Part shown: one piece after another, positions 26,598 through 35,492 of the stretch
How positions within the stretch are numbered: the stretch's first letter is position 1
Layout: each line of letters starts with the position of its first letter
Source of the DNA: Aeromonas encheleia
GTDB taxonomy: Bacteria; Pseudomonadota; Gammaproteobacteria; Enterobacterales; Aeromonadaceae
Length of the DNA stretch: 64,000 nt
Direction of reading: 5' to 3'
Assembly (NCBI RefSeq): GCF_900637545.1
Contig: NZ_LR134376.1
Span: forward strand, 2,127,001-2,191,000
Position numbers and translations under genes: made by a program
Notes under the pieces: generated by a model
Database searches by the model: none
What the model was told of the DNA's origin: nothing
Seen by the model: only the letters and a program-made list of their open reading frames with translations

Positions 26598-26661
26598 CGC
26601 GACGAGGCGAACGGCCTGCTCGCCGGCACCTAACAAACCGGCACCGACCGAGCGTCTCTCG

Positions 26662-27057
26662 CTACTGCAACTGCGCCAGGGCTTGCTGACAGCGCTGCTC
26701 GGCGGCCTCGAGCTCCAGCAGCACCATCTTGATGTCCTCCAGCTGCTGCTCCAGCGTCTCCCGCTTGTCGGTCACCAGGCCCAGCATGGTCTGCAGCTGG
26801 GTGCGGCTGCTCTTGTCTGCGTCATAGAGATCGAACAGCTCGCGAATGTCCGCCAGACTGAACCCCAGGCGCTTGCCGCGCAGGGTCAGCTTGAGGCGCA
26901 CCCTATCCTGTCTGCTGTAGATCCGGGTCTGGCCCTGGCGGGTCGGATTCAGCAGACCCTGATCTTCATAGAAGCGGATACTGCGGGTCGTCACATCAAA
27001 TTCACGGGCCAGCTCGCTGATGCTGTAGGTCCGGGTGTCATCCTTGGATATGGTCAT
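26662..27057 (-). CDS. MerR-family regulator, LiuR-like
   Basis: 131 residues. N-terminal winged helix: YSISELAREFDVTTRSIRFYEDQGLLNP, then TRIYSRQDRVRLKLTLRGKRLGFSLADIRELFDLYD, which is the LiuR pattern (regulator of branched-chain amino acid and fatty acid degradation genes). The C-terminal part is a coiled coil rich in Leu and Gln; no metal-binding cysteines. The start at 27057 excludes 18 N-terminal residues of the longer frame. Divergent from the thiolase gene, with a candidate operator between them. Confidence 0.85.
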   Translation of the reverse strand: MTISKDDTRTYSISELAREFDVTTRSIRFYEDQGLLNPTRQGQTRIYSRQDRVRLKLTLRGKRLGFSLADIRELFDLYDADKSSRTQLQTMLGLVTDKRETLEQQLEDIKMVLLELEAAEQRCQQALAQLQ

Positions 27058-27102
27058 ACGGCTGTCTTGGCTGCCATCTTGGTTGTCAATGCAGGCTGGC
27101 AC

Positions 27103-27118
27103 CTTACCCAAACGTCAA
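27103..27118. promoter_or_regulatory. Candidate MerR/LiuR operator
   Basis: CTTACCCAAACGTCAA: read leftward it is TTGACGTTTGGGTAAG, an imperfect dyad similar in layout to LiuR sites as I recall them. It lies between the divergent regulator and thiolase genes. Confidence 0.4.
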
Positions 27119-27190
27119 CTTCCCCGCAAGTCTTGTTCCCGCTCCGGCATCAGCATATGTTATCCCTATGTAACAAGGAGAGCGTGACCG

Positions 27191-28354
27191 ATGGATATTG
27201 TGATAGTGGCGGCCAAGCGGACCCCCATGGGCGCCTTCCAGGGCGCCTTGAGCAGCCAGAGTGCCCCCGAGCTGGGGGCCTGCGCCATCGCCGCGGCCCT
27301 GGCGGCGGCCGGGCTCGGGGGAGGGCAGGTGGATGAGGTCTACATGGGCAACGTGCTCAGTGCCGGGCTGGGGCAGGCCCCTGCCCGCCAGGCGGCGCTC
27401 AAGGCCGGGCTGCCAGACAGCGTGCCCTGTACCACCATCAACAAGGTGTGCGGCTCCGGCATGAAGGCGGTGATGCTGGCAGCCGACAGCCTGCGGCTCG
27501 GCGAGGCCGAGGTGGTGGTGGCCGGCGGCATGGAGAGCATGACGCGGGCGCCCTACCTGCTCGACAAGGCGCGCGGCGGTTTTCGCATGGGCCATCAGAG
27601 CGTGCTGGATCACATGTTCCTCGACGGGCTGCAGGATGCCTACGAGGGGCACCTGATGGGGCATTATGCGCAGGCGAGTGCCGATCGGGCCGGACTGACC
27701 CGGGCCGACATGGATGCCTTCGCCATCGCCTCCCTGGAGCGGGCCCTGGCGGCGCAACGCAACGGTGCGTTCGAGGCCGAGCTGACCCCGGTGATGGTGC
27801 ATGATCAACTGCTGCTGGCTGAGGACGAACAGCCCGCCAAGGCCAGACCCGACAAGATACCCACCTTGAAACCCGCCTTCGGCAAGCAAGGCACCATTAC
27901 TGCGGCCAACGCCAGCTCGATCTCGGACGGTGCGGCGGCGCTGGTGCTGATGCGGGCCGAGACCGCCGCCCGGCTGGGGCTGCCGGTGTTGGCGAGGATA
28001 GTGGGCTATCAGAGCCATGCCGCCCTGCCGGCCGAGTTCACCAGCGCTCCCGTCGGGGCCATCGACAAGCTGCTGGCACGCGTCGGCTGGCGGGTGGAGG
28101 AGGTGGACCTGTTCGAGGTGAACGAGGCCTTCGCCATGGTCAGCATGCTGGCCATGTCGGGCTGCAACATCCCCCACCACAAGCTGAACGTGAACGGGGG
28201 GGCCTGCGCCCTTGGTCATCCCCTCGGCGCCAGCGGTGCCCGCATCCTGGTGACCCTGATCCATGCCCTGCGTCTGCGAGGCTTGCGGCGTGGGGTGGCT
28301 AGCCTGTGCATCGGTGGTGGGGAGGCGACCGCCCTGGCCGTCGAGCTGGGCTGA
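27191..28354 (+). CDS. Acetyl-CoA C-acyltransferase (thiolase)
   Basis: 387 residues, thiolase superfamily. Active-site Cys in INKVCGSGMKAV (about residue 88), GGMESM (about 116), the NEAFA motif (about 311), and the C-terminal NGGACALGHPLGASGAR (His near 340) and CIGGGEA (final catalytic Cys near 375). Likely an acetoacetyl-CoA thiolase at the end of branched-chain or fatty acid degradation, given the divergent LiuR-like regulator. AGGAG lies upstream. The usual liu genes do not follow it. Confidence 0.9.
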   Translation: MDIVIVAAKRTPMGAFQGALSSQSAPELGACAIAAALAAAGLGGGQVDEVYMGNVLSAGLGQAPARQAALKAGLPDSVPCTTINKVCGSGMKAVMLAADSLRLGEAEVVVAGGMESMTRAPYLLDKARGGFRMGHQSVLDHMFLDGLQDAYEGHLMGHYAQASADRAGLTRADMDAFAIASLERALAAQRNGAFEAELTPVMVHDQLLLAEDEQPAKARPDKIPTLKPAFGKQGTITAANASSISDGAAALVLMRAETAARLGLPVLARIVGYQSHAALPAEFTSAPVGAIDKLLARVGWRVEEVDLFEVNEAFAMVSMLAMSGCNIPHHKLNVNGGACALGHPLGASGARILVTLIHALRLRGLRRGVASLCIGGGEATALAVELG

Positions 28355-28802
28355 GCCAGCCAATCACATAGGCGCCTGGCCACCTCGGTTCTTGAGGTGG
28401 CAACACTCTTATAGTGCTTGTCATGCTGGCCGCGACGGCGGCCAGCCTATCTGACTCGCGCATCCCGAATCGGCGATTCAGTGCATATCAATCCCCCCTT
28501 ATCTCTGCCCGGCTCACCCACGCCATTCTTAGTCGCGTCATGGCGGCTAAAAGCCCTGTTATTGGATGGAAAAGGCAGGATCTTGCGCTCATTCAGCCGC
28601 GATTAAGCTTGGTGGCCAATTTGGTCACTGGTCTGATTTGTTGGCGGGGGCAGGGATCCCTACCATGCGCCGACGCATTTTGCCGCCCTCATCTCGAGCC
28701 GGCTGCCCGCCGACTCAGGGCCGTGCCACGCCAGCCCAGGCTGGCGCGATGATATCTATCCCGAGTGCCCGCCCTGCGGTGGGTACCAACACGAGAATCC
28801 CC
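28355..28802. other. Intergenic region before fadL1
   Basis: About 450 bases. It holds a GCCACCTC/GAGGTGGC hairpin soon after the thiolase stop, a FadR-like box at 28626-28642 and a small CGCCAGCC/GGCTGGCG hairpin near 28730. The frame of fadL1 is open through much of it but does not look coding. Confidence 0.6.
28626..28642 (+). promoter_or_regulatory. FadR-like box upstream of fadL1
   Basis: CACTGGTCTGATTTGTT, carrying the ACTGGTCNGA half of the FadR consensus. It is identical at 16 of 17 positions to the box upstream of the third fadL gene. FadR represses fad genes and is released by long-chain acyl-CoA. Confidence 0.65.
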
Positions 28803-30107
28803 ATGACCACATTATTCAAGAGCCGCGCCCTCGCCAGTACCCTGGCGCTGTTGGCCAGCAACAGCTTCGCCTCCGGTTTCCAGATCAACGAACACTCCGC
28901 CGCCGGCCTCGGCCGCGCCTTTGCGGGGGAGGGTGCCATCGCCGACAACGCGTCGGTGCTGGGCCGCAACCCGGCCGCCATGATGATGTTCGACAAGACC
29001 GCCGTCTCCATGGCCGCCACCATGGTGGATCCGGACTACAGCGTGGACGGGGCCTTCGTCACCGATCTGCCGGGCAGCCGGTTTGATTCCAGCACCGCCG
29101 CCAGCCATGGCAACGCCGGTCCCAATGCGGTGGTGCCCGCCGCCTACCTGATCCACCCCATCAACGAGCAGTGGGCGGTCGGTTTCGCCATGATGACCAA
29201 CTATGGTCTGGGCACCCGCTTCGACGACAGCTTCGGGGCGGGCAGCAATCCTGCCGCCGGCCTGTTGGCGGGGGAGACCTCGCTGATGAGTGTCAACCTG
29301 AACCCGAATGTGGCCTACCGCATCAACGAGCAGTGGAGCCTGGGTGCCGGCGTCAACTACACCATCGCCACCGGTTATGTGGATCGGGTCAATCCCAATG
29401 CGAACCCCAATGGTTCCCACAATACCCTGGCCAACTTCGATGGCTCTGGCAACGGCTGGGGCTGGAACATCGGCGGCCTGTTCGAGATCAACCAGGACAA
29501 TCGCCTGGCGCTGACCTACCGTTCCCAGATCGACGTGGAGCTGGAGGGTGACTACACCGGGGCCGTGGGGGCGCCCGGTTACCAGGCCGATGCCAAGGTC
29601 GATGTGCCCATGCCCGCCATCGCCGAGTTCTCCGGCTATCACCGTCTGAACCAGCAATTTGCGCTGCACTACTCGGTGATGTGGACCGACTGGAGCGCCT
29701 TTGAGAAGCTGGAGGCGACCAGCGCTCAGTGCAACCTGCCGGGCGGCATCTGCCTGAGCAAGAACGAACAACTGCAGGATGCGATGCGCTACGCGGTCGG
29801 CGCGACCTGGTATGTGAACCCGCAGTGGGAGGCGCGCGTCGGCGTCGCCTATGACGAGTCGGCCGTACAGAGCGAGCACGCCACCATGAGTCTGCCGGAT
29901 GCAGACAAGTGGTGGTACAGCGCGGGGGCGACCTACCATCTGGATGAGACCAAGAGCATCGACTTCGGCATGACCTATATCAATGGGGAAGCGAGTGAGG
30001 TGAAGGAAGGGGTTCACAACAACGACCCGGGTCAGCCGTTCTATTTCGAAGGCAACAACGAAGGCAACGCCTTCCTGGCCTCGGTTCAGTTCAACATGCT
30101 GTTCTAA
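28803..30107 (+). CDS. fadL: FadL-family outer membrane fatty acid transporter (1)
   Basis: 434 residues with signal peptide (ALASTLALLASNSFASG). After cleavage the N-terminal hatch begins GFQINEHSAAGLGRAFAGEGA and carries the NPA motif in VLGRNPAAMM, as in FadL. The rest is a beta barrel ending in VQFNMLF, with terminal Phe for BAM recognition. It lets long-chain fatty acids and similar hydrophobic molecules cross the outer membrane. I place the start at 28803, since the preceding 79 codons of the open frame are intergenic in character. Confidence 0.92.
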   Translation: MTTLFKSRALASTLALLASNSFASGFQINEHSAAGLGRAFAGEGAIADNASVLGRNPAAMMMFDKTAVSMAATMVDPDYSVDGAFVTDLPGSRFDSSTAASHGNAGPNAVVPAAYLIHPINEQWAVGFAMMTNYGLGTRFDDSFGAGSNPAAGLLAGETSLMSVNLNPNVAYRINEQWSLGAGVNYTIATGYVDRVNPNANPNGSHNTLANFDGSGNGWGWNIGGLFEINQDNRLALTYRSQIDVELEGDYTGAVGAPGYQADAKVDVPMPAIAEFSGYHRLNQQFALHYSVMWTDWSAFEKLEATSAQCNLPGGICLSKNEQLQDAMRYAVGATWYVNPQWEARVGVAYDESAVQSEHATMSLPDADKWWYSAGATYHLDETKSIDFGMTYINGEASEVKEGVHNNDPGQPFYFEGNNEGNAFLASVQFNMLF

Positions 30108-30110
30108 ATG

Positions 30111-30139
30111 AAAAAGGTCCCTCTTGAGGGACCTTTTTT
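30111..30139. terminator. Bidirectional terminator
   Basis: 13-bp stem AAAAAGGTCCCTC / GAGGGACCTTTTT with a 2-base spacer, between fadL1 and the convergent EAL-HDOD gene. Confidence 0.9.
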
Positions 30140-30202
30140 CTGGGGCCTGATGGGCGGCGAGGGGCCGATCGCCACCTGCTTGGTTGGCAGCGGCTTCGTC
30201 TT

Positions 30203-31426
30203 TCAGTCAGTCCCCGCCATGGCCTGGATCTGCTCATTGACCCAGGTGGTGGCGGCCAGATAGAGGTGGCTGACCTTCTCCTCAGTGAGCTCGAGCCGGA
30301 CCGTGCTGGCCGCGATCCGTGGCCAGTTCGCATTCTCATAATCTTCACAAAAGGCAAGGTAGAAACCCAGGCTGCCCTTGCGCTCCAGCAGGGCGGCGCG
30401 GATCTCGGCCGTCAGCGGGATGGAGCCGAGCAACTGATCCAGCGGTTGACCCAGCAAGACATCCAGCAAGGAGAACAAGCCGGTGATGAAGGCCTGCTGC
30501 GCCTGCCGGGTCGGGGCGTGGCTCTGCGCCAGCAGTTCGCAGAAGCGGGCCCGGATGAGCGACATCTGATAGAGCTCACCACTCTTGTCATGGCCGGCGC
30601 TGGTGGCGGCGACCAGGGCCACGAAGCGTTTCAACTGGGCGTGACCCAGGTAGCTGGCCGCCTGGCGAAACGAGGCGATGGGCTGGGGGAAGCGCTTGAG
30701 GTGATTGACGTAGCGCAGCAGCTTGAGGGAGAGGGAGACATCCTGGTTCAGCAGCTGCTCTATCCTGTCCAGATCCGGATCCGCCTGATTGGCGACCTCG
30801 AGCAGTTGCATCACCACCAGCTGATCCGGCTGCAGGGTGGTCTGTTGCACCATCTCGGGCCGGCTGAAGAAGAAGCCCTGAAACAGCTCGACCCCCAGGC
30901 TCTTCATCCGTTCAAACTCCAGCTTGTCCTCCACCTTCTCGGCAAGGTAGGTGAGCGGCAGGTGGCGGTGACTCAGGATGAAACCTTCGATCTTCGCCAG
31001 CGAAGTGGCCCGCAAGTCGAACTTGATGATGTGGATGAAGGGCAGAAAGCGCTCCCAGGCGGGGGAGAGGGTGAAATCATCCAGGGCCAGTCGATAGCCC
31101 AGCTGGTGCAACTGGCGCACCTTGGCCAGCAGCGCGTCGTCCGGGGTGGCATCTTCCAGTATTTCGATGACCACCTTGTCCTGGGGCAGGCACTCGGCCA
31201 GCCCGTCCAGCAGCAGGGAGTGGGGAAAATTGATGAAGCAGAGGCGCCCGCCGAGCAGTTGATCGATGTTCTGTTGCAGAAACTGTTCGGCCACCAGCCT
31301 GGCGGTGGCCTGTCGGGCGGAGATCAGGGGGAACACGTTATCCAGACTGTCGCGAAACAGCAGCTCATAGGCATGGGTGTTCAATTCCCGATCCAGGATG
31401 GGCTGCCTTGCTACATAGGAATACAT
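30203..31426 (-). CDS. EAL-HDOD signalling protein with degenerate EAL
   Basis: 407 residues, YuxH-type. N-terminal EAL-like domain, residues 1-205 (YVARQPILDRELNTHAYELLFR at the start), in which the EAL triplet reads EIL and DDFG reads DDFT, so c-di-GMP hydrolysis is unlikely. C-terminal HDOD domain about 210-400 (LLNQDVSLSLKLLRYVN). Such proteins regulate rather than degrade, often in motility control. The start at 31426 is set by GGAGAG; a longer frame begins at 31501. Confidence 0.85.
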   Translation of the reverse strand: MYSYVARQPILDRELNTHAYELLFRDSLDNVFPLISARQATARLVAEQFLQQNIDQLLGGRLCFINFPHSLLLDGLAECLPQDKVVIEILEDATPDDALLAKVRQLHQLGYRLALDDFTLSPAWERFLPFIHIIKFDLRATSLAKIEGFILSHRHLPLTYLAEKVEDKLEFERMKSLGVELFQGFFFSRPEMVQQTTLQPDQLVVMQLLEVANQADPDLDRIEQLLNQDVSLSLKLLRYVNHLKRFPQPIASFRQAASYLGHAQLKRFVALVAATSAGHDKSGELYQMSLIRARFCELLAQSHAPTRQAQQAFITGLFSLLDVLLGQPLDQLLGSIPLTAEIRAALLERKGSLGFYLAFCEDYENANWPRIAASTVRLELTEEKVSHLYLAATTWVNEQIQAMAGTD

Positions 31427-31541
31427 GCATCTCTCCAGCATGGGTGCTGGCTTGATTCTATTGGGAAGCGGATCACTATGCCAGCGCTGGTCGGGTTGCA
31501 CCGGTCAACAACTGGCATAGTGCTTGATAAGATCGGGGCGG

Positions 31542-32798
31542 TTAGAAGAGGTAGTTCAGCTGCAGGCCGGCCAGCCAGGCGTCCCCCTCCGAGGTGCCCT
31601 GGAAGCTCGAGCTGGTCTGCGGCACGCCGGGCTTGAGCTGCATGGTTTCGGTCACATCGACCTTCTTGCCGTCGAGCAGGGTCAGGCCAAGGTCCAGCGA
31701 GAGGTTGCGATCCAGCTGATAGCCCAGCCCGGCGCTGTACCAGATCCGGTCCGAGTCGGGGATGGAGATGGTGCGGCGATCGGCGGGTACCGGGCTGCGA
31801 TCATAGGCAAGGCCCGAACGCAGCTGCCACTGGGGCGCCAGCTGGTAGGTCAGGCCGACGGCGTAGCGCCAGCTGTCTTCCCAGTGCTCATCCTTGATGT
31901 GCATGGTGCCATAGTGATCGAGCTCGGACTCCAGCTGGACGAACTTGCTCCAGTTGGTCCAGTTGATGCTCGAATGCAGCGCCAGCGCCGGGGTCAGCTG
32001 GTGGAACAGCGCCAGCTCGGCGGTGGCGGGCAGCGGCAGATCCAGGCTGCCGGTGTCGGTGAAGGTGCGTCCCTGCAGATCGGTGCCGATGGCGTCGCCG
32101 GACAGGGTCAGGGTCACATCGTGGCGATAGGAGAGGCCGATGCGGGTCGCCTGTGACAGCTCCAGCAGGGTGCCCAGATTCCAGCCGAGCGCCCAGCCAT
32201 CCCCCTTGAGGTGCTTGGCTATCTTGTTGTTGGAGGGGAAGGTGCCGCCCACTTCCCCCTCGCCCTGAATGGCGGACAACCCGCCCCCCACGGACCAGAG
32301 CCGGTTGATGCGATAGGCCAGCGAGGCACCGAGATCCATGGTCTTGATGTCGGACACGTTGCCGAAGTGGCCGGCGTTGTAGTTGGCGGGCATCTCGACG
32401 CCGAGGCCATAGTAGGAGGTCGCCGCCAGTCCCAGCCGCCAGCGCTCGTTGAGCGGCACTATGAGATAGGCATTGGGCACCCAGGCGGAGGCGGCGATGT
32501 CGTGGGCGCTTGCGTCCAGAGTCAGGGGGCCCATGGCGGTCGGCACCCGGGTTGTGCCCTCGATGTTGACGTCGGGGCGAATATAGATGAAGCCGCCGGA
32601 GAAGGCGGTGCGCTCGAAGCGGGTCATGGCCGCCGCGTTGCGGGAGAGCACGCTGGCGTTGTCGGCGATGGCGGCTTCACCGGCGAAGGCGCGCCCCATG
32701 CCGGTGGCCGATTGCTCCGCCAACTGGAAACCGGCCGCCTGGGCCTGGCTCGACAGCACCAGCAGGGCGATGAGAGAGGGCTTGATGGAGGGATGCAT
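31542..32798 (-). CDS. FadL-family outer membrane transporter (2), NAA variant
   Basis: 418 residues, signal peptide (LIALLVLSSQAQAAGF), hatch GFQLAEQSATGMGRAFAGEAA and barrel ending LQLNYLF. The normally invariant NPA triplet is NAA here (VLSRNAAAMTRF), unlike both neighbours. As NPA helps shape the hatch in FadL, substrate range or gating may differ. AAGGAAG precedes the start. A FadR-like box lies 60-80 bases upstream. Confidence 0.9.
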   Translation of the reverse strand: MHPSIKPSLIALLVLSSQAQAAGFQLAEQSATGMGRAFAGEAAIADNASVLSRNAAAMTRFERTAFSGGFIYIRPDVNIEGTTRVPTAMGPLTLDASAHDIAASAWVPNAYLIVPLNERWRLGLAATSYYGLGVEMPANYNAGHFGNVSDIKTMDLGASLAYRINRLWSVGGGLSAIQGEGEVGGTFPSNNKIAKHLKGDGWALGWNLGTLLELSQATRIGLSYRHDVTLTLSGDAIGTDLQGRTFTDTGSLDLPLPATAELALFHQLTPALALHSSINWTNWSKFVQLESELDHYGTMHIKDEHWEDSWRYAVGLTYQLAPQWQLRSGLAYDRSPVPADRRTISIPDSDRIWYSAGLGYQLDRNLSLDLGLTLLDGKKVDVTETMQLKPGVPQTSSSFQGTSEGDAWLAGLQLNYLF

Positions 32799-32859
32799 AG
32801 CGTCTTCCTTGGGATGAACTTGTGGTTCATTCTGTTATTTGGTTGGGGGCGGGATTTTA

Positions 32860-32876
32860 TATGGTATGACCAGTAA
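32860..32876 (-). promoter_or_regulatory. FadR-like box upstream of fadL2
   Basis: On the minus strand TTACTGGTCATACCATA: ACTGGTCNNACCA, close to the symmetric FadR core TGGTCNGACCA. Confidence 0.65.
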
Positions 32877-33007
32877 GGCAATGGAGGCGAGGGCGCTGGC
32901 GATAAAACGGGATTAAATGCTGGGGAGTGTGGGGCTAACAGGCTGATAAAAAACGAAAAGCGTACAGCTGTTTGCTACAGCTGTGCGCTGAAAACCGGAT
33001 CCGGTAT

Positions 33008-33037
33008 AAAAAAAGAGCGCCCTGAGGCGCTCTTTTT
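33008..33037 (-). terminator. Terminator of fadL3
   Basis: 12-bp stem AAAAAGAGCGCC / GGCGCTCTTTTT with CTGA loop. Confidence 0.9.
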
Positions 33038-33050
33038 GCTGATCCCTGGA

Positions 33051-34334
33051 TCAGAACTTCATGTTGAACTGGGCTGAGGCCAGGAAGGCGTTGCCGTGGG
33101 AAGTCCCCTTCCAGCGTAGTAATTCGTTACTTTCTGACAATTTCTCATTCACATCCACTTCCTTGCCATCCAGGTAGGCCATGCCGAAGTCGATGCTCAT
33201 GTCCTGATCGATATGATAGGTGGCACCGGCGCTGTACCAGACACGGTCGGAGTCCGGGATGCTCAGGCTGCGATACTCCGGCTCGACCGGGCTGTTGTCG
33301 TAGGCGAAGCCGATACGGGCTTCCCAGGCCGGGTTGATGTACCAGGTGCCACCCAGGGCATAGCGCATGGAGTCTTTGAACTTTTCTGGTTTGTTCAGGC
33401 ATTGGCCCGCAGTGCCATCATTACAGGAATTACTAGTAGCTTTCAGCTCCTGGAAGGCGCTCCAGTCGGTCCAGTTGACGGAGTAGTGCACCGCAAACTG
33501 CTGGTTCAGACGGTGGTAACCGGCAAACTCGGCCTGGGCCGGCAGATCCAGCTTCAGGTTGCCATCGACGGTCTGGAAGCCAGAGGCCAGGCCCTTGAAA
33601 TCTCCGTCGAAGCTCAGATCAACCTGGGAGCGGTAGGTCAGGGCGAGGCGGTTGTTCTCGTTGATCTCGTACAGGGTACCGACGTTCCAGCCAAAGCCCC
33701 AAGTATCCCCCTTCATATGGCTTACGTTTGTATCTCGGCCAATGCCGGGTACGTTGTTAAGAGGTGGCAATGATGCGAGTACGCCAGCGTAGCGGTTCAA
33801 CTCGGCCTGGGCATAGACGGCATTGAGCCCGGCACCGATGCTGAAGTTGGAGTTGATGCGATAGGCGACGTTGGGGTTGATGTTGAAGGTCAACAGCTCG
33901 GTATCACCGGCAATGGGGCCTGCTAGGTTGTTCTTGGAGTACTCGGTCGCCAGACCGTAGTTGGAGAACAGGCCGAGACCCCAGGCCCACTGATCATTGA
34001 TCGGTTGGATAAAGTAGGTGGCCGGCACGAAGGCATCCGGCGCTATGTCGCTTTCGCTAGCTGGAATCGCACCTGCAATTTTACCTTCCACTTCCACATC
34101 AGGCTTGATGTAGGTACCGGAAACAGACAGTGCCATCTTGTCGAAGGTGGTCATGGCAGCCGGGTTGCGGGACAAGACAGAGGCGTTGTCTGCGATTGCT
34201 GCTTCCCCTGCATAGGCGCGCCCCAGACCGGAGGCGGAGTGCTCGTTCAACTGGAACGCGGCGGCAAAGGTCTGGGTGCTGGCCAGGGTCACGGCCGCGG
34301 CGATCAGGCTTTTCTTGAAAAAGGCAGTTGTCAT
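33051..34334 (-). CDS. FadL-family outer membrane fatty acid transporter (3)
   Basis: 427 residues, signal peptide (SLIAAAVTLASTQTFAAAF), hatch FQLNEHSASGLGRAYAGEAA, intact NPA motif (VLSRNPAAMTTF), barrel ending AQFNMKF. It is closer to fadL1 than to fadL2 (shared stretch NRLALTYRSQVDLSFDGD). The start at 34334 has AGAGAG upstream and gives a proper signal peptide; the frame is open to 34394. Own promoter region with a FadR-like box, own terminator. Confidence 0.92.
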   Translation of the reverse strand: MTTAFFKKSLIAAAVTLASTQTFAAAFQLNEHSASGLGRAYAGEAAIADNASVLSRNPAAMTTFDKMALSVSGTYIKPDVEVEGKIAGAIPASESDIAPDAFVPATYFIQPINDQWAWGLGLFSNYGLATEYSKNNLAGPIAGDTELLTFNINPNVAYRINSNFSIGAGLNAVYAQAELNRYAGVLASLPPLNNVPGIGRDTNVSHMKGDTWGFGWNVGTLYEINENNRLALTYRSQVDLSFDGDFKGLASGFQTVDGNLKLDLPAQAEFAGYHRLNQQFAVHYSVNWTDWSAFQELKATSNSCNDGTAGQCLNKPEKFKDSMRYALGGTWYINPAWEARIGFAYDNSPVEPEYRSLSIPDSDRVWYSAGATYHIDQDMSIDFGMAYLDGKEVDVNEKLSESNELLRWKGTSHGNAFLASAQFNMKF

Positions 34335-34465
34335 AGTGTTCTCTCTTGTAAGCAGATTTTCTGTCGATATCAGGGCTCTTTGGCCGCTATACACGACAAG
34401 ATCTGTTGTTATGTAAGCTTCTTCCCATTCACTTCTGGCGTGATTCTATGGATCTGGTAGGAGGT

Positions 34466-34482
34466 AAGAAATCAGACCAGTG
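34466..34482 (-). promoter_or_regulatory. FadR-like box upstream of fadL3
   Basis: On the minus strand CACTGGTCTGATTTCTT, 16 of 17 bases identical to the fadL1 box. Confidence 0.65.
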
Positions 34483-34671
34483 ACAGCAGAATACATAAAA
34501 GTTTCCATTATGTTAATCATTTGTTTTAACTTGGCGTTTTAATAACCAAATTTATCCATTATTGGATAAATAAAAAACAACAAGTTCCGTTTGTGTCATA
34601 AAAATAAATTGGGTGCTGTTGTGGGATCAGGAGGGCAATGAGCGGGAAAAATCGCGTAGTTAGGAATGAAC

Positions 34672-34696
34672 AGGCAGACAACTGGCGTGTCTGCCT
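34672..34696 (-). terminator. Possible terminator after DUF3379
   Basis: 9-bp perfect stem AGGCAGACA / TGTCTGCCT with a 7-base loop; the T run after it is weak. Confidence 0.45.
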
Positions 34697-34742
34697 GTGA
34701 TGCCGAGGCGGCGGGGCGCCGGTCAGCTCGGGTTAAGTTCTG

Positions 34743-35492
34743 TTAAATGGACCAGTGCAGCCGTGACTCGAATTGCGCGGCAACCGGTTCGAGTGACTCC
34801 TGCATATCACCGATCAACACCATGTTGGCGCCCTTGAGCGGCACTATCTCGCCCTTGAGCTGGCCATCTTCAAAGCTGGGCTGGAGGCTGAGCGGCACAT
34901 GCTTGGGGACCAGGAACAGGGTGACGGGTCCCATCTTGCCCTGGATCACCATGTGCAGGGCCGGCCCCTGATAGAAGGAGCAGTGATTGACATAGGTCAC
35001 CTTCATGTCCTGCATGCCCATCAGGGTGGCGCCGTATTTCTCCATCTTGGCATTGATGGTCTGCAGGCTGACCCTCTCATCCACCCCCTTGATGAAGGGC
35101 TCCTCCCCGTAGACGTGGGCCATGGCGACCTGCGCCAGGGAGAGTTCGACGGGCGCCGTCGGCGGCCAGCTGATCCAGCGGGTGCTGATGCCGAGCAGGA
35201 AGGCGACCGAGGCCGCGATGGCGAGGGGACGCCAGCCGGTGCGTGCAGGCGGGGGCGGCAGGGGGATGACGACATCGTCATCGTCGGCCTCCATCGCCTG
35301 CCTGAGCAAGATGCGCTCGGCCAGCCCGGCCGGCACCTCGACCTCCAGGGTCCGCTGCAGCTGACGATCCAGCTGTTTCATCTCGTCCAGGTGCTTGCGA
35401 TTGGCAGGGGAGGTCTGCGCCGCGTCGAGGAACGCAGGATCCTGATCCATTGGATGGGCGATGGCCCTGCGGCGAAACTCAAGCTCATCCAT
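34743..35492 (-). CDS. DUF3379 protein, likely anti-sigma factor
   Basis: 249 residues. Residues 1-85 form a cytoplasmic acidic part (DELEFRRRAIAHPMDQDPAF, AERILLRQAMEADDDD), one membrane helix follows at about 88-110 (PLAIAASVAFLLGIS), and the periplasmic part (about 110-249) has no known enzyme motif. The gene overlaps the ECF sigma gene by 8 bases. Position and topology fit a membrane anti-sigma factor; this is inference. Confidence 0.8.
   Translation of the reverse strand: MDELEFRRRAIAHPMDQDPAFLDAAQTSPANRKHLDEMKQLDRQLQRTLEVEVPAGLAERILLRQAMEADDDDVVIPLPPPPARTGWRPLAIAASVAFLLGISTRWISWPPTAPVELSLAQVAMAHVYGEEPFIKGVDERVSLQTINAKMEKYGATLMGMQDMKVTYVNHCSFYQGPALHMVIQGKMGPVTLFLVPKHVPLSLQPSFEDGQLKGEIVPLKGANMVLIGDMQESLEPVAAQFESRLHWSI

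Larger units (their letters stand above)
34335..34742. other. AT-rich intergenic region before fadL3
   Basis: About 410 bases with no gene. Holds the FadR-like box (34466-34482), an AT-rich stretch (34490-34620) and a hairpin (34672-34696) that may end the sigma/DUF3379 transcript. Confidence 0.6.

Noticed and set aside
28566..28802. N-terminal extension of fadL1 by 79 codons
   Set aside because: The signal peptide lies at the ATG at 28803, and the upstream part contains the FadR-like box and non-coding hairpins.
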